From Salinisphaera sp. LB1 (GTDB lineage Bacteria > Pseudomonadota > Gammaproteobacteria > Nevskiales > Salinisphaeraceae): a DNA stretch of 64,000 nucleotides. The stretch spans positions 1,488,001 to 1,552,000 of the forward strand of contig NZ_CP029488.1 of the NCBI RefSeq assembly GCF_003177035.1, given 5' to 3'. The notes beneath the pieces were generated by a model that saw nothing but the letters and a program-made list of their open reading frames with translations, made no database searches and was not told the DNA's origin. The translations under genes and the position numbers were made by a program. Positions 25,201 through 33,211 of this stretch are shown here, in pieces. Numbering within the stretch: the stretch's first letter is position 1; each line of letters opens with the position of its first letter.

Positions 25201-26556
25201 GTTCTTGATCACGTCGCCGTTGAAGTAGAGGCCCATCTGCAGGTTGTAGCGGGTGTTCCAGCTGCCGTCGCTTGGTCCGTCGAATGTCATGGCCGCGTTC
25301 TTGCCGGTCAGCACATCCGCCCAGACCTGCAGGATGCCGAACGAGAAGTCCGCGCCGACCGCGTTGAACTGGATGTCGCCGGTCGGATTCGGCGCGTTGC
25401 CGGGCAGGGCGCTGTTGAAACGACCACTGCCGCCGGTCATCAGGTAGGCGTAGTTGTCGTACAGCTGGATCGAATGCAGCGCGCCCCAGCCGATCTTGAA
25501 GGTCCGCGCCACATTGGCCGCGAAGATCTGGCCGGAGGCCGGCATCTGGTAGGCGAAGCCGTAGTTCTCCATCGTGATGGCGTCGGTCGGCAACGCATTG
25601 TCGTTATAGGAGCGTCCGGCCGGGATATTGTAGCGATAGTCGACATACTGCCCCTGCAGCGTCCACGGCCCGAGCGCGGCGTCGACCGCCGCGGTGGCGG
25701 CCCAGCGGGTGCCGTAATGGGGCGCGTCTTCCCCCACCTGCAACTCGCCGCCGCGTACCGCGGCCGAGACCTGCACGCTGTGATGTGTGCCCTGGTTGAA
25801 GGTATAGGCCGCGCGCACATTGCCGCCGTTGACCTGCTGATAGCCATCGAACGGATTGGAGCCGTACAGACTGTGCTGTTCCAGATCGTCGTTCTTGAAG
25901 GCGTCGACGTCGAGGCGCCACGGACCGTTTTCGTACTTGTAGCCCAGCCCGGCGGCCTGGTTGTCGGTGAAGCCGGCGTAGTAGGTCAGGTTGCCCCAGA
26001 ATGTCTGGTAGCCGAACCTGAGGTTGCCGAAGGGGACATAGAACATGCCGCCCTTGATCTGACTGTGTTTGCCGAAGTCGTAGGCCGCCCAGCCGTAGCG
26101 CAGATAACTTGAATCGGCGAAGGCGGTCGGCGACCAGCGATACTCGGCGCCGTAGGAGAGCTTGCCCTCCGTGCCGTGAACGTTGAACGCGGCGATGCCC
26201 GCGATCGCGTCGCCGCTGCTGCGGTGGTTCTTCATGTCGGGCTTGAGCTTGTAGCCCGCGGTGAATGCGCCGCCCAGCGTCAATGTCTGCTTGGGTTTGT
26301 TCGCCTGGGCGGTGCTCGATGCGCTGGCTTGGTCGCTGGTCGACGCGTTGTCGGTCGAGGGTTCGGCCGGCATGTTATGTTGTTTTTGCTTGAGCGTGGC
26401 GAGTTGCGATTTGAGCGCCTGGAGTTGTTGCTGCATCGCCTGCAGGCGATGTGCCTTGCTGGTGTTGCTGCTGCTCTGGGCCAGAGCCTGGCCGGACCAG
26501 AGCGCGCTGGCGCCGATCAGCGCCGCGGCGAGACGTAGGCTGGATGAACGATCCAC
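25198..26556 (-). CDS. outer-membrane porin
   Basis: A 452-residue protein with signal peptide (LRLAAALIGASALWSGQALAQ), a short N-terminal coiled coil (HRLQAMQQQLQALKSQLATL), a Ser/Thr/Ala-rich linker and a beta-barrel of alternating aromatic/glycine strands, for example YGAEYRWSPTAFADSSYLRY and GGMFYVPFGNLRFGYQTFWG. The layout resembles carbohydrate or anion-selective porins with a coiled-coil trimer stalk. GTG 26556 follows GGGGGA with good spacing. The last residues, GLYFNGDVIKN, do not end in the usual Phe, and the stop TAG is the edge of repeat R1 copy D, so the original C-terminus may have been altered. Confidence 0.8.
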   Translation of the reverse strand: MDRSSSLRLAAALIGASALWSGQALAQSSSNTSKAHRLQAMQQQLQALKSQLATLKQKQHNMPAEPSTDNASTSDQASASSTAQANKPKQTLTLGGAFTAGYKLKPDMKNHRSSGDAIAGIAAFNVHGTEGKLSYGAEYRWSPTAFADSSYLRYGWAAYDFGKHSQIKGGMFYVPFGNLRFGYQTFWGNLTYYAGFTDNQAAGLGYKYENGPWRLDVDAFKNDDLEQHSLYGSNPFDGYQQVNGGNVRAAYTFNQGTHHSVQVSAAVRGGELQVGEDAPHYGTRWAATAAVDAALGPWTLQGQYVDYRYNIPAGRSYNDNALPTDAITMENYGFAYQMPASGQIFAANVARTFKIGWGALHSIQLYDNYAYLMTGGSGRFNSALPGNAPNPTGDIQFNAVGADFSFGILQVWADVLTGKNAAMTFDGPSDGSWNTRYNLQMGLYFNGDVIKN

Positions 26557-26734
26557 ATATCCCCCTTCGATTGATGATGTCCCCAGGGGGCCGCTCGACT
26601 GAGCAGGAGCGGCCCGGCGAAAGCGTGCTCGAAGCGATCGACGGCCCTTCACGGTCGATCACGGCATACGCTTTGTGCTTACTGAGCCTAGCACGACCGG
26701 CCGATGCGCTGCCGCGGTCGCCCCGGGGCTCGCC

Positions 26735-27766
26735 CTATGGCGGCGGGACCGGCGAGCCCTCGGGCGCCGGCAGGCCCCGCCGGATCGCATCGGAGAAATC
26801 GGAGCTGGCGTGGCCGTCGATGTCGGAGGCGATGGCGGCGTCGTTGATACAGCCGCGACGCCGCAGTTCCGCCGGGGGCAGGCGTGTATCCAGCGCGCCG
26901 AGATCGTAGAGATATTCGGGCAGATGACCCGAGGCCAGAAGGCGCCAGTTCCAGGGCAGTCCGGGTACGATCGCCTTGACCATGTCGTAGACCAGCGTCG
27001 TGCAGTTCGATGTCAGCGTGTGATAGAACCGCGGCCGGTGTTCCAGGGTGTCGGCAGTATCCAGATAAGCCTCGAACAGCGCACGAATGGCGTGCCGGGG
27101 CATCGCCACGCGATACAGATAAACGTCTTCGCGGCGCGCGGTGGTGCGGGTGCGCACGATATCCCGCTCGTCGGCGGCCACCAGGGCCAGTTCACATTGC
27201 CGGAACAGGCCGCCGATGGCCGAAAAATCCTCGCCGGCCAAGCGTCGGACCTCGACCGAAAATACCAGGTGCCGACCATCGGCGAAGGCAAAGGACACCA
27301 GCGTATGGGCGATCGTCGGTCCCATCCAGTACGAGGCCACCAAATCCACGGCAATGAGCTGGTCGAGATCGTAATCGCGCGTTTCCCAGCGCGGGGTGTA
27401 GTCGTCGCGCGTGCGCCAGTCGAAGTTGCGGACGTTGTGCAGGCGGACCTGTGGGCCGTGACGTTCCACGTGGAGCACGCGCGCGACGTCGTCGGCCCAG
27501 GGGCGGTCCGAACGCGGACGGATCTGCGCCCACCACAGCGCGAACGCCAGCCCGGCGAGCGCGAAGATGGCCGGACCGAGCCGGTCGGCGGCGATCAGCC
27601 CGGCAAGACCGGCCAGCGCGGTGGCCCACCAGGCCGCGATCAAGGCGATGCGTAGCGCGCGCGCGTTGGGGCCGCGAAACCAGAGCGCGCCGGTGCCGTA
27701 GCCCGCCACCAGCAGGACGAGCAGCCCGGCGACGACGCGGGCCGCGATCAATAACGCGCCAGTCAT
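26735..27766 (-). CDS. DUF4105 domain membrane protein
   Basis: A 343-residue protein with three N-terminal membrane segments (residues 5-80) and a DUF4105 domain: VRNFDWRTRDDYTPRWETRD, YDLDQLIAVDLVASYWMGPT, IAHTLVSFAFADGRHLVFSV, RRLAGEDFSAIGGLFRQCEL, the RT pair in DIVRTRTTARREDVYLY and the Cys in FYHTLTSNCTTLVYD. The conserved His and Cys suggest an enzyme-like active site facing the periplasm, but the family function is not established. Start ATG 27766. Confidence 0.85.
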   Translation of the reverse strand: MTGALLIAARVVAGLLVLLVAGYGTGALWFRGPNARALRIALIAAWWATALAGLAGLIAADRLGPAIFALAGLAFALWWAQIRPRSDRPWADDVARVLHVERHGPQVRLHNVRNFDWRTRDDYTPRWETRDYDLDQLIAVDLVASYWMGPTIAHTLVSFAFADGRHLVFSVEVRRLAGEDFSAIGGLFRQCELALVAADERDIVRTRTTARREDVYLYRVAMPRHAIRALFEAYLDTADTLEHRPRFYHTLTSNCTTLVYDMVKAIVPGLPWNWRLLASGHLPEYLYDLGALDTRLPPAELRRRGCINDAAIASDIDGHASSDFSDAIRRGLPAPEGSPVPPP

Positions 27767-27833
27767 CGGTGGGGCACGCTATGCCAAGACGGAATCACGC
27801 AGCGCGCGGCCGCCATCATGTCGTGCCTGACCC

Positions 27834-28105
27834 TAGGGCCTGTTGCCGTTTCGTGCGAGCGCCGCGTTGGAGACCGCAAATCGTGTCCGGCAAGGCGCGA
27901 GTCGCCGCGTCGTGGCGTGCCACGATCAAGACTTGCAACGCCGCCGGGCGCGATTTGCGGCCCAACCCGAAGGGACAAGCGCTGTTTTGCGGCAATCCAG
28001 CGTTGTAGCCCGCTTGTGCAGAGTGACTGCACGGCGCGCACTACGCCTCGTCTTGCCGCAAAACAGCGCTTGGCGCGGACTCGGACGAAACGGCAACAGG
28101 CCCTA
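27834..28105 (+). repeat. structured repeat R1, copy B (full length)
   Basis: A 272-bp element bounded by TAGGGCCTGTTGCCGTTTCG on the left and its inverted match at the right (CGAAACGGCAACAGGCCCTA). Internal inverted pairs include ACCGCAAATCG/CGATTTGCGGCC, ACAAGCGCTGTTTTGCGGCAA with TTGCCGCAAAACAGCGCTTGG, and an apical stem GTGCAG-AGTGA-CTGCAC nested in GTAG/CTAC. No coding capacity. Its right edge CTA forms the TAG stop of opgD. TA flanks both GGGCC ends. Confidence 0.9.
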
Positions 28106-29719
28106 ATAATGACGGTCCTGCGGCGCCGGCGGCACCCACTGGTAAAGCCAGGTCTCGGTCAGCGTCTGATTGCCGTTGACCAGATAGGCTCGGAGGGTCA
28201 CCGGGGTGGTGGCGTCGCTCGTGGGCATCCAGTCGAAGACCGCGCGATAGCCGTTGATCGGCTTCATGGCGTGGGTCGAGGTATAACTGATTTTGCCGTT
28301 GGAGGCCGATACATTGACCGTCACGTTGGCGTCGTCGGGCAGCTTGTCCAGCGGCGAGCCGACGAAATCGATCGCAAAGCGGCGGGCGTACTGGTCGGGT
28401 GACTTGTTGCCCGGAATCCAGCCTTCCTGGACATTGCCCATGCCCGACCAGGTCTTGTCCACAGTGGCCAGGGAGGGTGACACGGGTGGTTCGGGCCACC
28501 AGTACAGTGTGTAGTCATAGTGCAGATGCCGGCCGGCGGTCACGGGTTTTTCCGGAATCCAGAACGCCACGATGTTGTCCACGGTTTCGCCGACCGTGGG
28601 CATTTCCATGAGCGCGATCTGGCCCTTGCCCCATTTGTTCGTGGGTTTGAGCCACAGGCTCGGCCGGCGGTTATACCAGGTGACCGGGTCGCGATAATCG
28701 TTGAAATCGTGATCGCGCTGGACCAGGCCGAAACCGCGCGGATTTTCGTCCATGAAGGTGTTGAACTGGATCGTCGGCGGGTTGTAGAGCGGGCGGCAGA
28801 TCCATTCCCCGTTGCCGCGCCACATCGACAGCCGATCCGAGTCGTGCATGAGCGGATAGATCGTATCGCGGGCGGTTTCCTGAGCGGTGCCCTTGAGATA
28901 CATGCTCGTCATCGGCGCGATACCCAGGCGCTTGATCGCCTTGCGCGTATAGACATGCGCCGAAATATCCATGATCACGCCCTGGGCGTTACCGGCATCG
29001 ATGTTGAAGCGATAGGCCCCGGTCGCGCTCGGTGAATCCAGCAACGCATAGACTGTTACGTGCTCGGAGCCGTCCTTCGGCCGCTGGAACCAGAACTGGG
29101 TGAAATCCGGAAACTCCTCGCCGCCGGGCTCGTCGGTATCGATCGCCAGCCCGCGCGCCGACAAGCCGTACTGCTTGTTCTTGTCGATCGCACGAAAATA
29201 ACTCGCGCCCAGAAACGACGCGACCTCGTGTGCGTACGCGCTCCAGGGCTGGACCGCCAGCCGCCAGCCGGCGAATCCCAGGTTATGGCCTTCGAGCTGG
29301 CTCGGATCCACGCCGCTGTGATCGTAGTTGAACAATTCCGGCTTGAAGGGAATCGGATGCGCCCTGCCGGTATCCGGGTCGATATCGTGCATGCGCACCG
29401 GTGTATTGAAATGCATGCCGACATGGAAGAAATGCACCCGCAGGGCGACCTTGGGATCCGACGACCACAGCGCGTCGTGCCAGTCGTACGTGATCTTCTG
29501 ATACTTCAGGGGCGCCAGGCTGGCGAGCGTGTCGGGTAGTGTTTCCGCCGGCGACTGATAGGCCGAGCGCGACATCCTCTGCGCCTTGCTCTTGAGCCAG
29601 TGGAAGGAGAATGGCTGGCCCGGGCCGCTTTCAATCGGCGATTTGGCAAAGGCCGGAATCGCCGGCAGCCCGAGGGATGTCAGCGCCAGAGAGGCCTTGA
29701 GCAGGGTGCGTCGTTGCAT
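28103..29719 (-). CDS. opgD: periplasmic glucan biosynthesis protein D (OpgD/MdoD)
   Basis: A 538-residue OpgD-like protein for osmoregulated periplasmic glucan synthesis. The N-terminus MQRRTLLKASLALTSLGLPA is a twin-arginine signal. Family motifs: PFSFHWLKSKAQRMS, LFNYDHSGVDPSQLEGHNLG, the segment SFLGASYFRAIDKNKQYGLS followed by ARGLAIDT, MTSMYLKGT, RGFGLVQRDHDFNDYRD and KWGKGQIALMEMPT, then HYDYTLYWWPEPP. Length is close to the E. coli protein (551). OpgD shapes the glucan backbone in the periplasm. No opgGH is adjacent. Its stop codon TAG is the edge of repeat R1 copy B. Confidence 0.93.
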   Translation of the reverse strand: MQRRTLLKASLALTSLGLPAIPAFAKSPIESGPGQPFSFHWLKSKAQRMSRSAYQSPAETLPDTLASLAPLKYQKITYDWHDALWSSDPKVALRVHFFHVGMHFNTPVRMHDIDPDTGRAHPIPFKPELFNYDHSGVDPSQLEGHNLGFAGWRLAVQPWSAYAHEVASFLGASYFRAIDKNKQYGLSARGLAIDTDEPGGEEFPDFTQFWFQRPKDGSEHVTVYALLDSPSATGAYRFNIDAGNAQGVIMDISAHVYTRKAIKRLGIAPMTSMYLKGTAQETARDTIYPLMHDSDRLSMWRGNGEWICRPLYNPPTIQFNTFMDENPRGFGLVQRDHDFNDYRDPVTWYNRRPSLWLKPTNKWGKGQIALMEMPTVGETVDNIVAFWIPEKPVTAGRHLHYDYTLYWWPEPPVSPSLATVDKTWSGMGNVQEGWIPGNKSPDQYARRFAIDFVGSPLDKLPDDANVTVNVSASNGKISYTSTHAMKPINGYRAVFDWMPTSDATTPVTLRAYLVNGNQTLTETWLYQWVPPAPQDRHY

Positions 29720-29788
29720 GGGCTGGCCTTATGAATGCTTCCCGGAACAGACAGATCGCCGCGTCGTGGGTTCCCCGGCGGTTTCGGA

Positions 29789-30286
29789 TCAGTCGTCGTG
29801 CGCATGGGCTTCCATCTCGTCCAGGAACTCGGCCGCTTCGTCCTGCATGCGCTGGCGCAGGTCGATCATCTTGCGGGCATAGTCGTTGAGCCGGCGGCCC
29901 TGGGGCGTATCCGGGGTGAAGGTCGGCACCTTCGTCGGCCGGCCTTCGCCGTCAACCGCGACGAACACCAGAATGCAGTGCGTGGTAAAGCGGGCATCGT
30001 CCGATTTCGGGTCGCGTGCATACACGCTCACCGAAATATGCATGCTGGTGTTGCCGGTATGCATCAACTCCGCCTTGAGTTCGACCAGATCGCCCACCCG
30101 GATCGGCTTGAGGAAGCGGATGCCGCCGACATAGGCCGTCACGCAGTAGCTGTGCGACCAGTTTGCGGCGCAGGTATAACCGGCGTGGTCGATCCATTTC
30201 ATGACACTGCCGCCGAAGACATTGCCGCCGAAATTCACATCGGAAGGCTCGGCGAGAAAGCGTAGCGTGATTTCGTGGGTTGACAT
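29789..30286 (-). CDS. acyl-CoA thioesterase (YciA/hotdog family)
   Basis: A 165-residue hotdog-fold thioesterase hydrolysing acyl-CoAs in the cytoplasm. The signature is LRFLAEPSDVNFGGNVFGGS with VMKWIDHAGYTCA, then FLKPIRVGDLVELKAELMHT, GNTSMHISVSVYARD and CILVFVAVDGEGRPTKVP. The catalytic Asp is expected in the WIDHAG stretch. Start ATG 30286. On the same strand as opgD with a 69-bp gap; no functional link is evident. Confidence 0.9.
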   Translation of the reverse strand: MSTHEITLRFLAEPSDVNFGGNVFGGSVMKWIDHAGYTCAANWSHSYCVTAYVGGIRFLKPIRVGDLVELKAELMHTGNTSMHISVSVYARDPKSDDARFTTHCILVFVAVDGEGRPTKVPTFTPDTPQGRRLNDYARKMIDLRQRMQDEAAEFLDEMEAHAHDD

Positions 30287-30430
30287 CGAATACGGGCTTG
30301 GAGAATTCGGGCCGAGTTTAATCGTCTGCCGCGGGCAACGCGACTCGCGGCCGGCCCGCCCTTGGCGCTGTCGTAAGCGCGCCGAGCCGGACCGCGTAGA
30401 CTGGCCCGATCATCCCCACGTGCTTTTGCC

Positions 30431-31270
30431 ATGCAATTGATCGGTTCTCTTGCCTGGGGCCTGTTGCCGTTTCGTGCGAGCGCCGCGTTGGAGACCGCAA
30501 ATCGTGTCCGGCAAGGCGCGAGCCGCCGCGTCGTGGCGTGCCACGACCCAGGCTCGTAACGCCGCCGGGTGCGATTTGCGGCCCAACCCTTCGGGACAAG
30601 CGCTGTTTTGCGGCAATCCAGCGTTGTAGCTCTCTCACGTAGAACGACTACGCCACGTTCGCTACGCCTCGTCTTGCCGTAAAACAGCGCTTGGCGCGGA
30701 CTCGCACGAAGCGGCAACAGGCCCGACGTTCGGCGCACGCGCCTGCTGCTGGTCGACGTCGACTACGAATTTCGCGATCTGGCGATCTACGGCGCCGACC
30801 AGGCTGAGCTGGCGCGCCATAATCCGACACTCAAGATTCCGACCCTGATCGATGGCGAGACGACGTTGTTCGACTCGCGGGTCATCCAGCGTTATCTGGC
30901 GGCGCAGCGGGGGCATGCCCCGCTAAGCTGGCGCGAAGAGAATCAACTGACCGTGATCGACGGCGCCAACGATGCCTTCGTGGCCTTGCTCCTGGCCGCG
31001 CGTTCCGGACTCGACCCAAGCCAGGATGCGATGATCTACAACCGGCACCGCGAGCGCATCCGGACCTGCCTCGACTGGCTTGAGACGGCGGCCGCCGACG
31101 GTGCGTTCGATCATTGGCACTATCCGGCGATCTGTGTGTACTGCATGCTCGACTGGGTGGTCTTCCGCGAACTCCATGATATGTCCGGCTACCGCGCGCT
31201 GGCCGCGGTGCGCGAGCGTCATGGCGGGCAACCGGGCGTTGCCGCGACCGATCCGCGCCAGGCCGTCTGA
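30431..31270 (+). pseudogene. glutathione S-transferase gene split by repeat R1
   Basis: ATG 30431 begins MQLIGSLA, a GST N-terminal strand, and is followed at once by repeat R1 copy C. After the repeat the same frame resumes with PDVRRTRLLLVDVDYEF, KIPTLIDGETTLFDSRVIQR and an all-helical C-terminal domain up to RQAV. Joined, the halves give a normal GST start (MQLIGSLA-SP-DVRRTRLLL). Translation from 30431 hits TAA in the repeat at about 30557. No start codon precedes the 3' part in frame except ATG 30866, which lacks most of the thioredoxin fold. The N-terminal GSH-activating loop is what the element removed. Confidence 0.85.
30456..30724 (+). repeat. structured repeat R1, copy C (inserted in a GST gene)
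   Basis: About 269 bp, running from GGGGCCTGTTGCCGTTTCGT to GAAGCGGCAACAGGCCC. Nearly the same as copy B at the ends and in the CGCAAATCG and GCGCTGTTTTGC stems, but the apical arm reads CGTAG-AACGA-CTACG where B has GTGCAG-AGTGA-CTGCAC: sequence changed, pairing kept. It interrupts codon 9 or so of a GST gene. No target duplication longer than one or two bases is visible. Confidence 0.9.
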
Positions 31271-31278
31271 GCGTCTAT

Positions 31279-31584
31279 TCATAATGGGCGCGGGCCCATG
31301 TAGACATGTCGGACCTGCTGGCCGTACATCTCGACCGTGCCCGCATAACGCCGGTCGCCGCGGCGATAGAACTCGAAGCCGTAGCGGCGGGTCAGACGCC
31401 AGTTGCCGTGGCTGTCGCGGGTCAGACCAATACGCTTGAAAGCCAGTTCGTCAATGAAGGTCACTTCGGCTTCGGCGCAGGCGTTCTGGGCCGCGCGCCG
31501 GGCTGTTGCGCGCGCGCCCATCTGGCGCCACCACACCAGCGCGACGATCGCCAGACCGATCAGCCACGGCGCCAGATCGATCAT
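31279..31584 (-). CDS. DUF3301 domain protein
   Basis: A 101-residue protein with one N-terminal membrane segment (WLIGLAIVALVWW) followed by the DUF3301 pattern ARRAAQNACAEAEVTFIDEL, GLTRDSHGNWRLTRRYGFEF and GTVEMYGQQVRHVYMGP. The family is widespread in gammaproteobacteria and has no known function. ATG 31584 overlaps the stop of the upstream hydroxyacid oxidase gene by four bases, so it is translated from the same message. Confidence 0.85.
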   Translation of the reverse strand: MIDLAPWLIGLAIVALVWWRQMGARATARRAAQNACAEAEVTFIDELAFKRIGLTRDSHGNWRLTRRYGFEFYRRGDRRYAGTVEMYGQQVRHVYMGPRPL

Positions 31585-32888
31585 GCGTGCCCCGGCGTCT
31601 GCAGCCTGACCGTGCCTGAGCGGATGTCGTCCACCGAGCGCGCGCCGGACAGGGCCATGGTGAGCTCGAAATCGGCCGCGGTGTTGGCGATCCACTCGGC
31701 GACTCCGCCCGTGCCCGCCAGTGCCAGCGCATAGGCATAGGGGCGGCCGATAGCGACCGCGTCCGCGCCCAGCGCCAAGGCCTTGACGATGTCGGCGCCG
31801 GTGCGCACGCCCGAATCCAGCACCAGCGTCAGATCGGGGGCGGCGCCGCGGATGGCGATCAGCGCGTCCAGGCTGGCGATCGCCCCGTCGACCTGGCGGC
31901 CGCCGTGATTGGATACGATCAAGCCATCCATGCCGGCTTGGGCGGCGAGTCGTGCGTCGTCGGCCGAGAGGACGCCCTTGAGCAGAATCGGCAAGCGGGT
32001 GTGTTCGCGCAGCCATGCCAGGTCGGACCAGCGCAGGTCCGGGCGTGAGTAGGTGGCCACGAACTGGCGTACCGCGGCCAGGCCGCGGCCGCTGCGCAAC
32101 GCGCGCCAGGCCGAGCCCGGATAATGCCGTGCGCTGGCCAGGACATTGGCCAGCAGCTTCGGCGTGATCGGCGGACGATCGGTCTCGGCGGATGATTCAG
32201 TCAGCATGGCCTGGAATACCGGGTCGTGGGTGTACTGGGCGAGGCCCTGTCCGCGCAGGAAAGGCAGATGCCCGAGATCGAGATCGCGCGGGCGCCAGCC
32301 CAGCAGCGGGGTGTCCAGCGTCACCACGAGGGCTTCGCAGCCACAGGCCTCGGCGCGGCCGATCAGCGATTCGGCCAATGCATCGGATTTCGGCCAGTAC
32401 AGCTGGAACCAGCGCGGCGCGCCGGGGGCAAGCGCGTCCATGGCTGCGGCACAGGCTTCCATCGGCCGGCTGGCCTGACTCGACAGAATCGCCGGGATAC
32501 CGGCGGCGGCGGCCGCGCGCGCCGCGCCCACATCGGCGTCGCGGTGCGCCAGTTCCAGCGCGCCGATCGGTGCCAGCATGAAAGGATGCGGGTAACGGCG
32601 GCCGAATAATGAAACCCCGGTGTCGCGGCAGGAGATGTCGGTGAGCATGCGCGGCACGATCCGCCACGCGTCGAACGCGGCCCGGTTCGCCGCCACGGTG
32701 GTTTCTGCTGAAGCGCCGCCAGCGATATAAGCGTACGCGACCCGCGCCATGCGCCGCCCGGCCGCGGCGGCGAGCGCGCCCGGCTCGACCGGAATCGCCG
32801 GCCGGCGCCCGGCCAGTCCTGCGGAATAAATCGCTTGTTGGCGATTATTCGTGCCGGTGGCAGGTGTCAATTGGTCGTAGCCGGCCAT
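31581..32888 (-). CDS. FMN-dependent alpha-hydroxy-acid oxidase/dehydrogenase
   Basis: A 435-residue member of the lactate/glycolate oxidase family. VAYAYIAGGASAETTVAANR, FMLAPIGALELAHRDADVG, QLYWPKSDALAESLIGRAE, LVVTLDTPLLGWRPRDL, PILLKGVLSADDARLAAQAG and the active-site stretch GLIVSNHGGRQVDGAIASLD with catalytic His and Arg are all present. It oxidises an L-2-hydroxy acid with FMN. Divergent from the polyamine cluster, with the palindrome TTTTTGTGATCACAAAAA in its upstream region. Substrate not proven. Confidence 0.92.
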   Translation of the reverse strand: MAGYDQLTPATGTNNRQQAIYSAGLAGRRPAIPVEPGALAAAAGRRMARVAYAYIAGGASAETTVAANRAAFDAWRIVPRMLTDISCRDTGVSLFGRRYPHPFMLAPIGALELAHRDADVGAARAAAAAGIPAILSSQASRPMEACAAAMDALAPGAPRWFQLYWPKSDALAESLIGRAEACGCEALVVTLDTPLLGWRPRDLDLGHLPFLRGQGLAQYTHDPVFQAMLTESSAETDRPPITPKLLANVLASARHYPGSAWRALRSGRGLAAVRQFVATYSRPDLRWSDLAWLREHTRLPILLKGVLSADDARLAAQAGMDGLIVSNHGGRQVDGAIASLDALIAIRGAAPDLTLVLDSGVRTGADIVKALALGADAVAIGRPYAYALALAGTGGVAEWIANTAADFELTMALSGARSVDDIRSGTVRLQTPGHA

Positions 32889-32969
32889 GCGTCCACTCGT
32901 GTCGTTTCCTGCTTCAGCATAGAGTGAGCCGCCGCGGGCGCCAACGGCAATTGGGCGCGGCCTATGACC

Positions 32970-32987
32970 TTTTTGTGATCACAAAAA
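32970..32987. promoter_or_regulatory. operator 1, perfect palindrome TTTTTGTGATCACAAAAA
   Basis: An 18-bp perfect palindrome about 80 bp upstream of the hydroxyacid oxidase start. Its core TTGTGATCACAA recurs at 33189-33200. The core fits the T-x-G-T...A-C-x-A form of many GntR-family (FCD) operators. Confidence 0.7.
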
Positions 32988-33188
32988 GACGCTAAATGCG
33001 CTATAACAGTGCAAATCCTGCCCGGCGAGCGCTCTTTTGGCGCCGAATCGGCCGGCGCGAGGTCTTGTGAGACTTGGTCCAGGGCTTGCTAGTGCATCCC
33101 GGGCGGGCCGTCTTGTGTCGATTGCAGCGATGTTTGCACCGTGAGCCCGCGATTCGACAGACGGCCATACATTGCGGCATGTTTGGAT

Positions 33189-33200
33189 TGTGATCACAAA
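33189..33200. promoter_or_regulatory. operator 2, palindrome TTGTGATCACAA
   Basis: Same 12-bp core as operator 1, ending 11 bp before the ATG of the first polyamine-cluster gene. A bound repressor here would block transcription or initiation directly. The two cores are about 216 bp apart, so looping is possible. Confidence 0.7.
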
Positions 33201-33211
33201 TAAAGATCTCT

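Larger units (their letters stand above)
32889..33211. other. divergent regulatory region with two identical operator cores
   Basis: Separates the hydroxyacid oxidase operon from the polyamine cluster. It contains the two TTGTGATCACAA palindromes annotated separately and a TATAAC at 33002-33007 that could be a -10. No small gene is seen. It is more AT-rich than the flanking genes. Confidence 0.6.

Noticed and set aside
30431-31270. Split GST gene as a sequencing or assembly artefact
   Set aside because: The interrupting segment is a recognisable full R1 copy with both termini and its own sequence differences from the other copies.
32970-33200. TTGTGATCACAA sites as CRP/FNR boxes
   Set aside because: CRP needs TGTGA-N6-TCACA; here the half sites are directly joined with no spacer, which fits GntR-type sites better.
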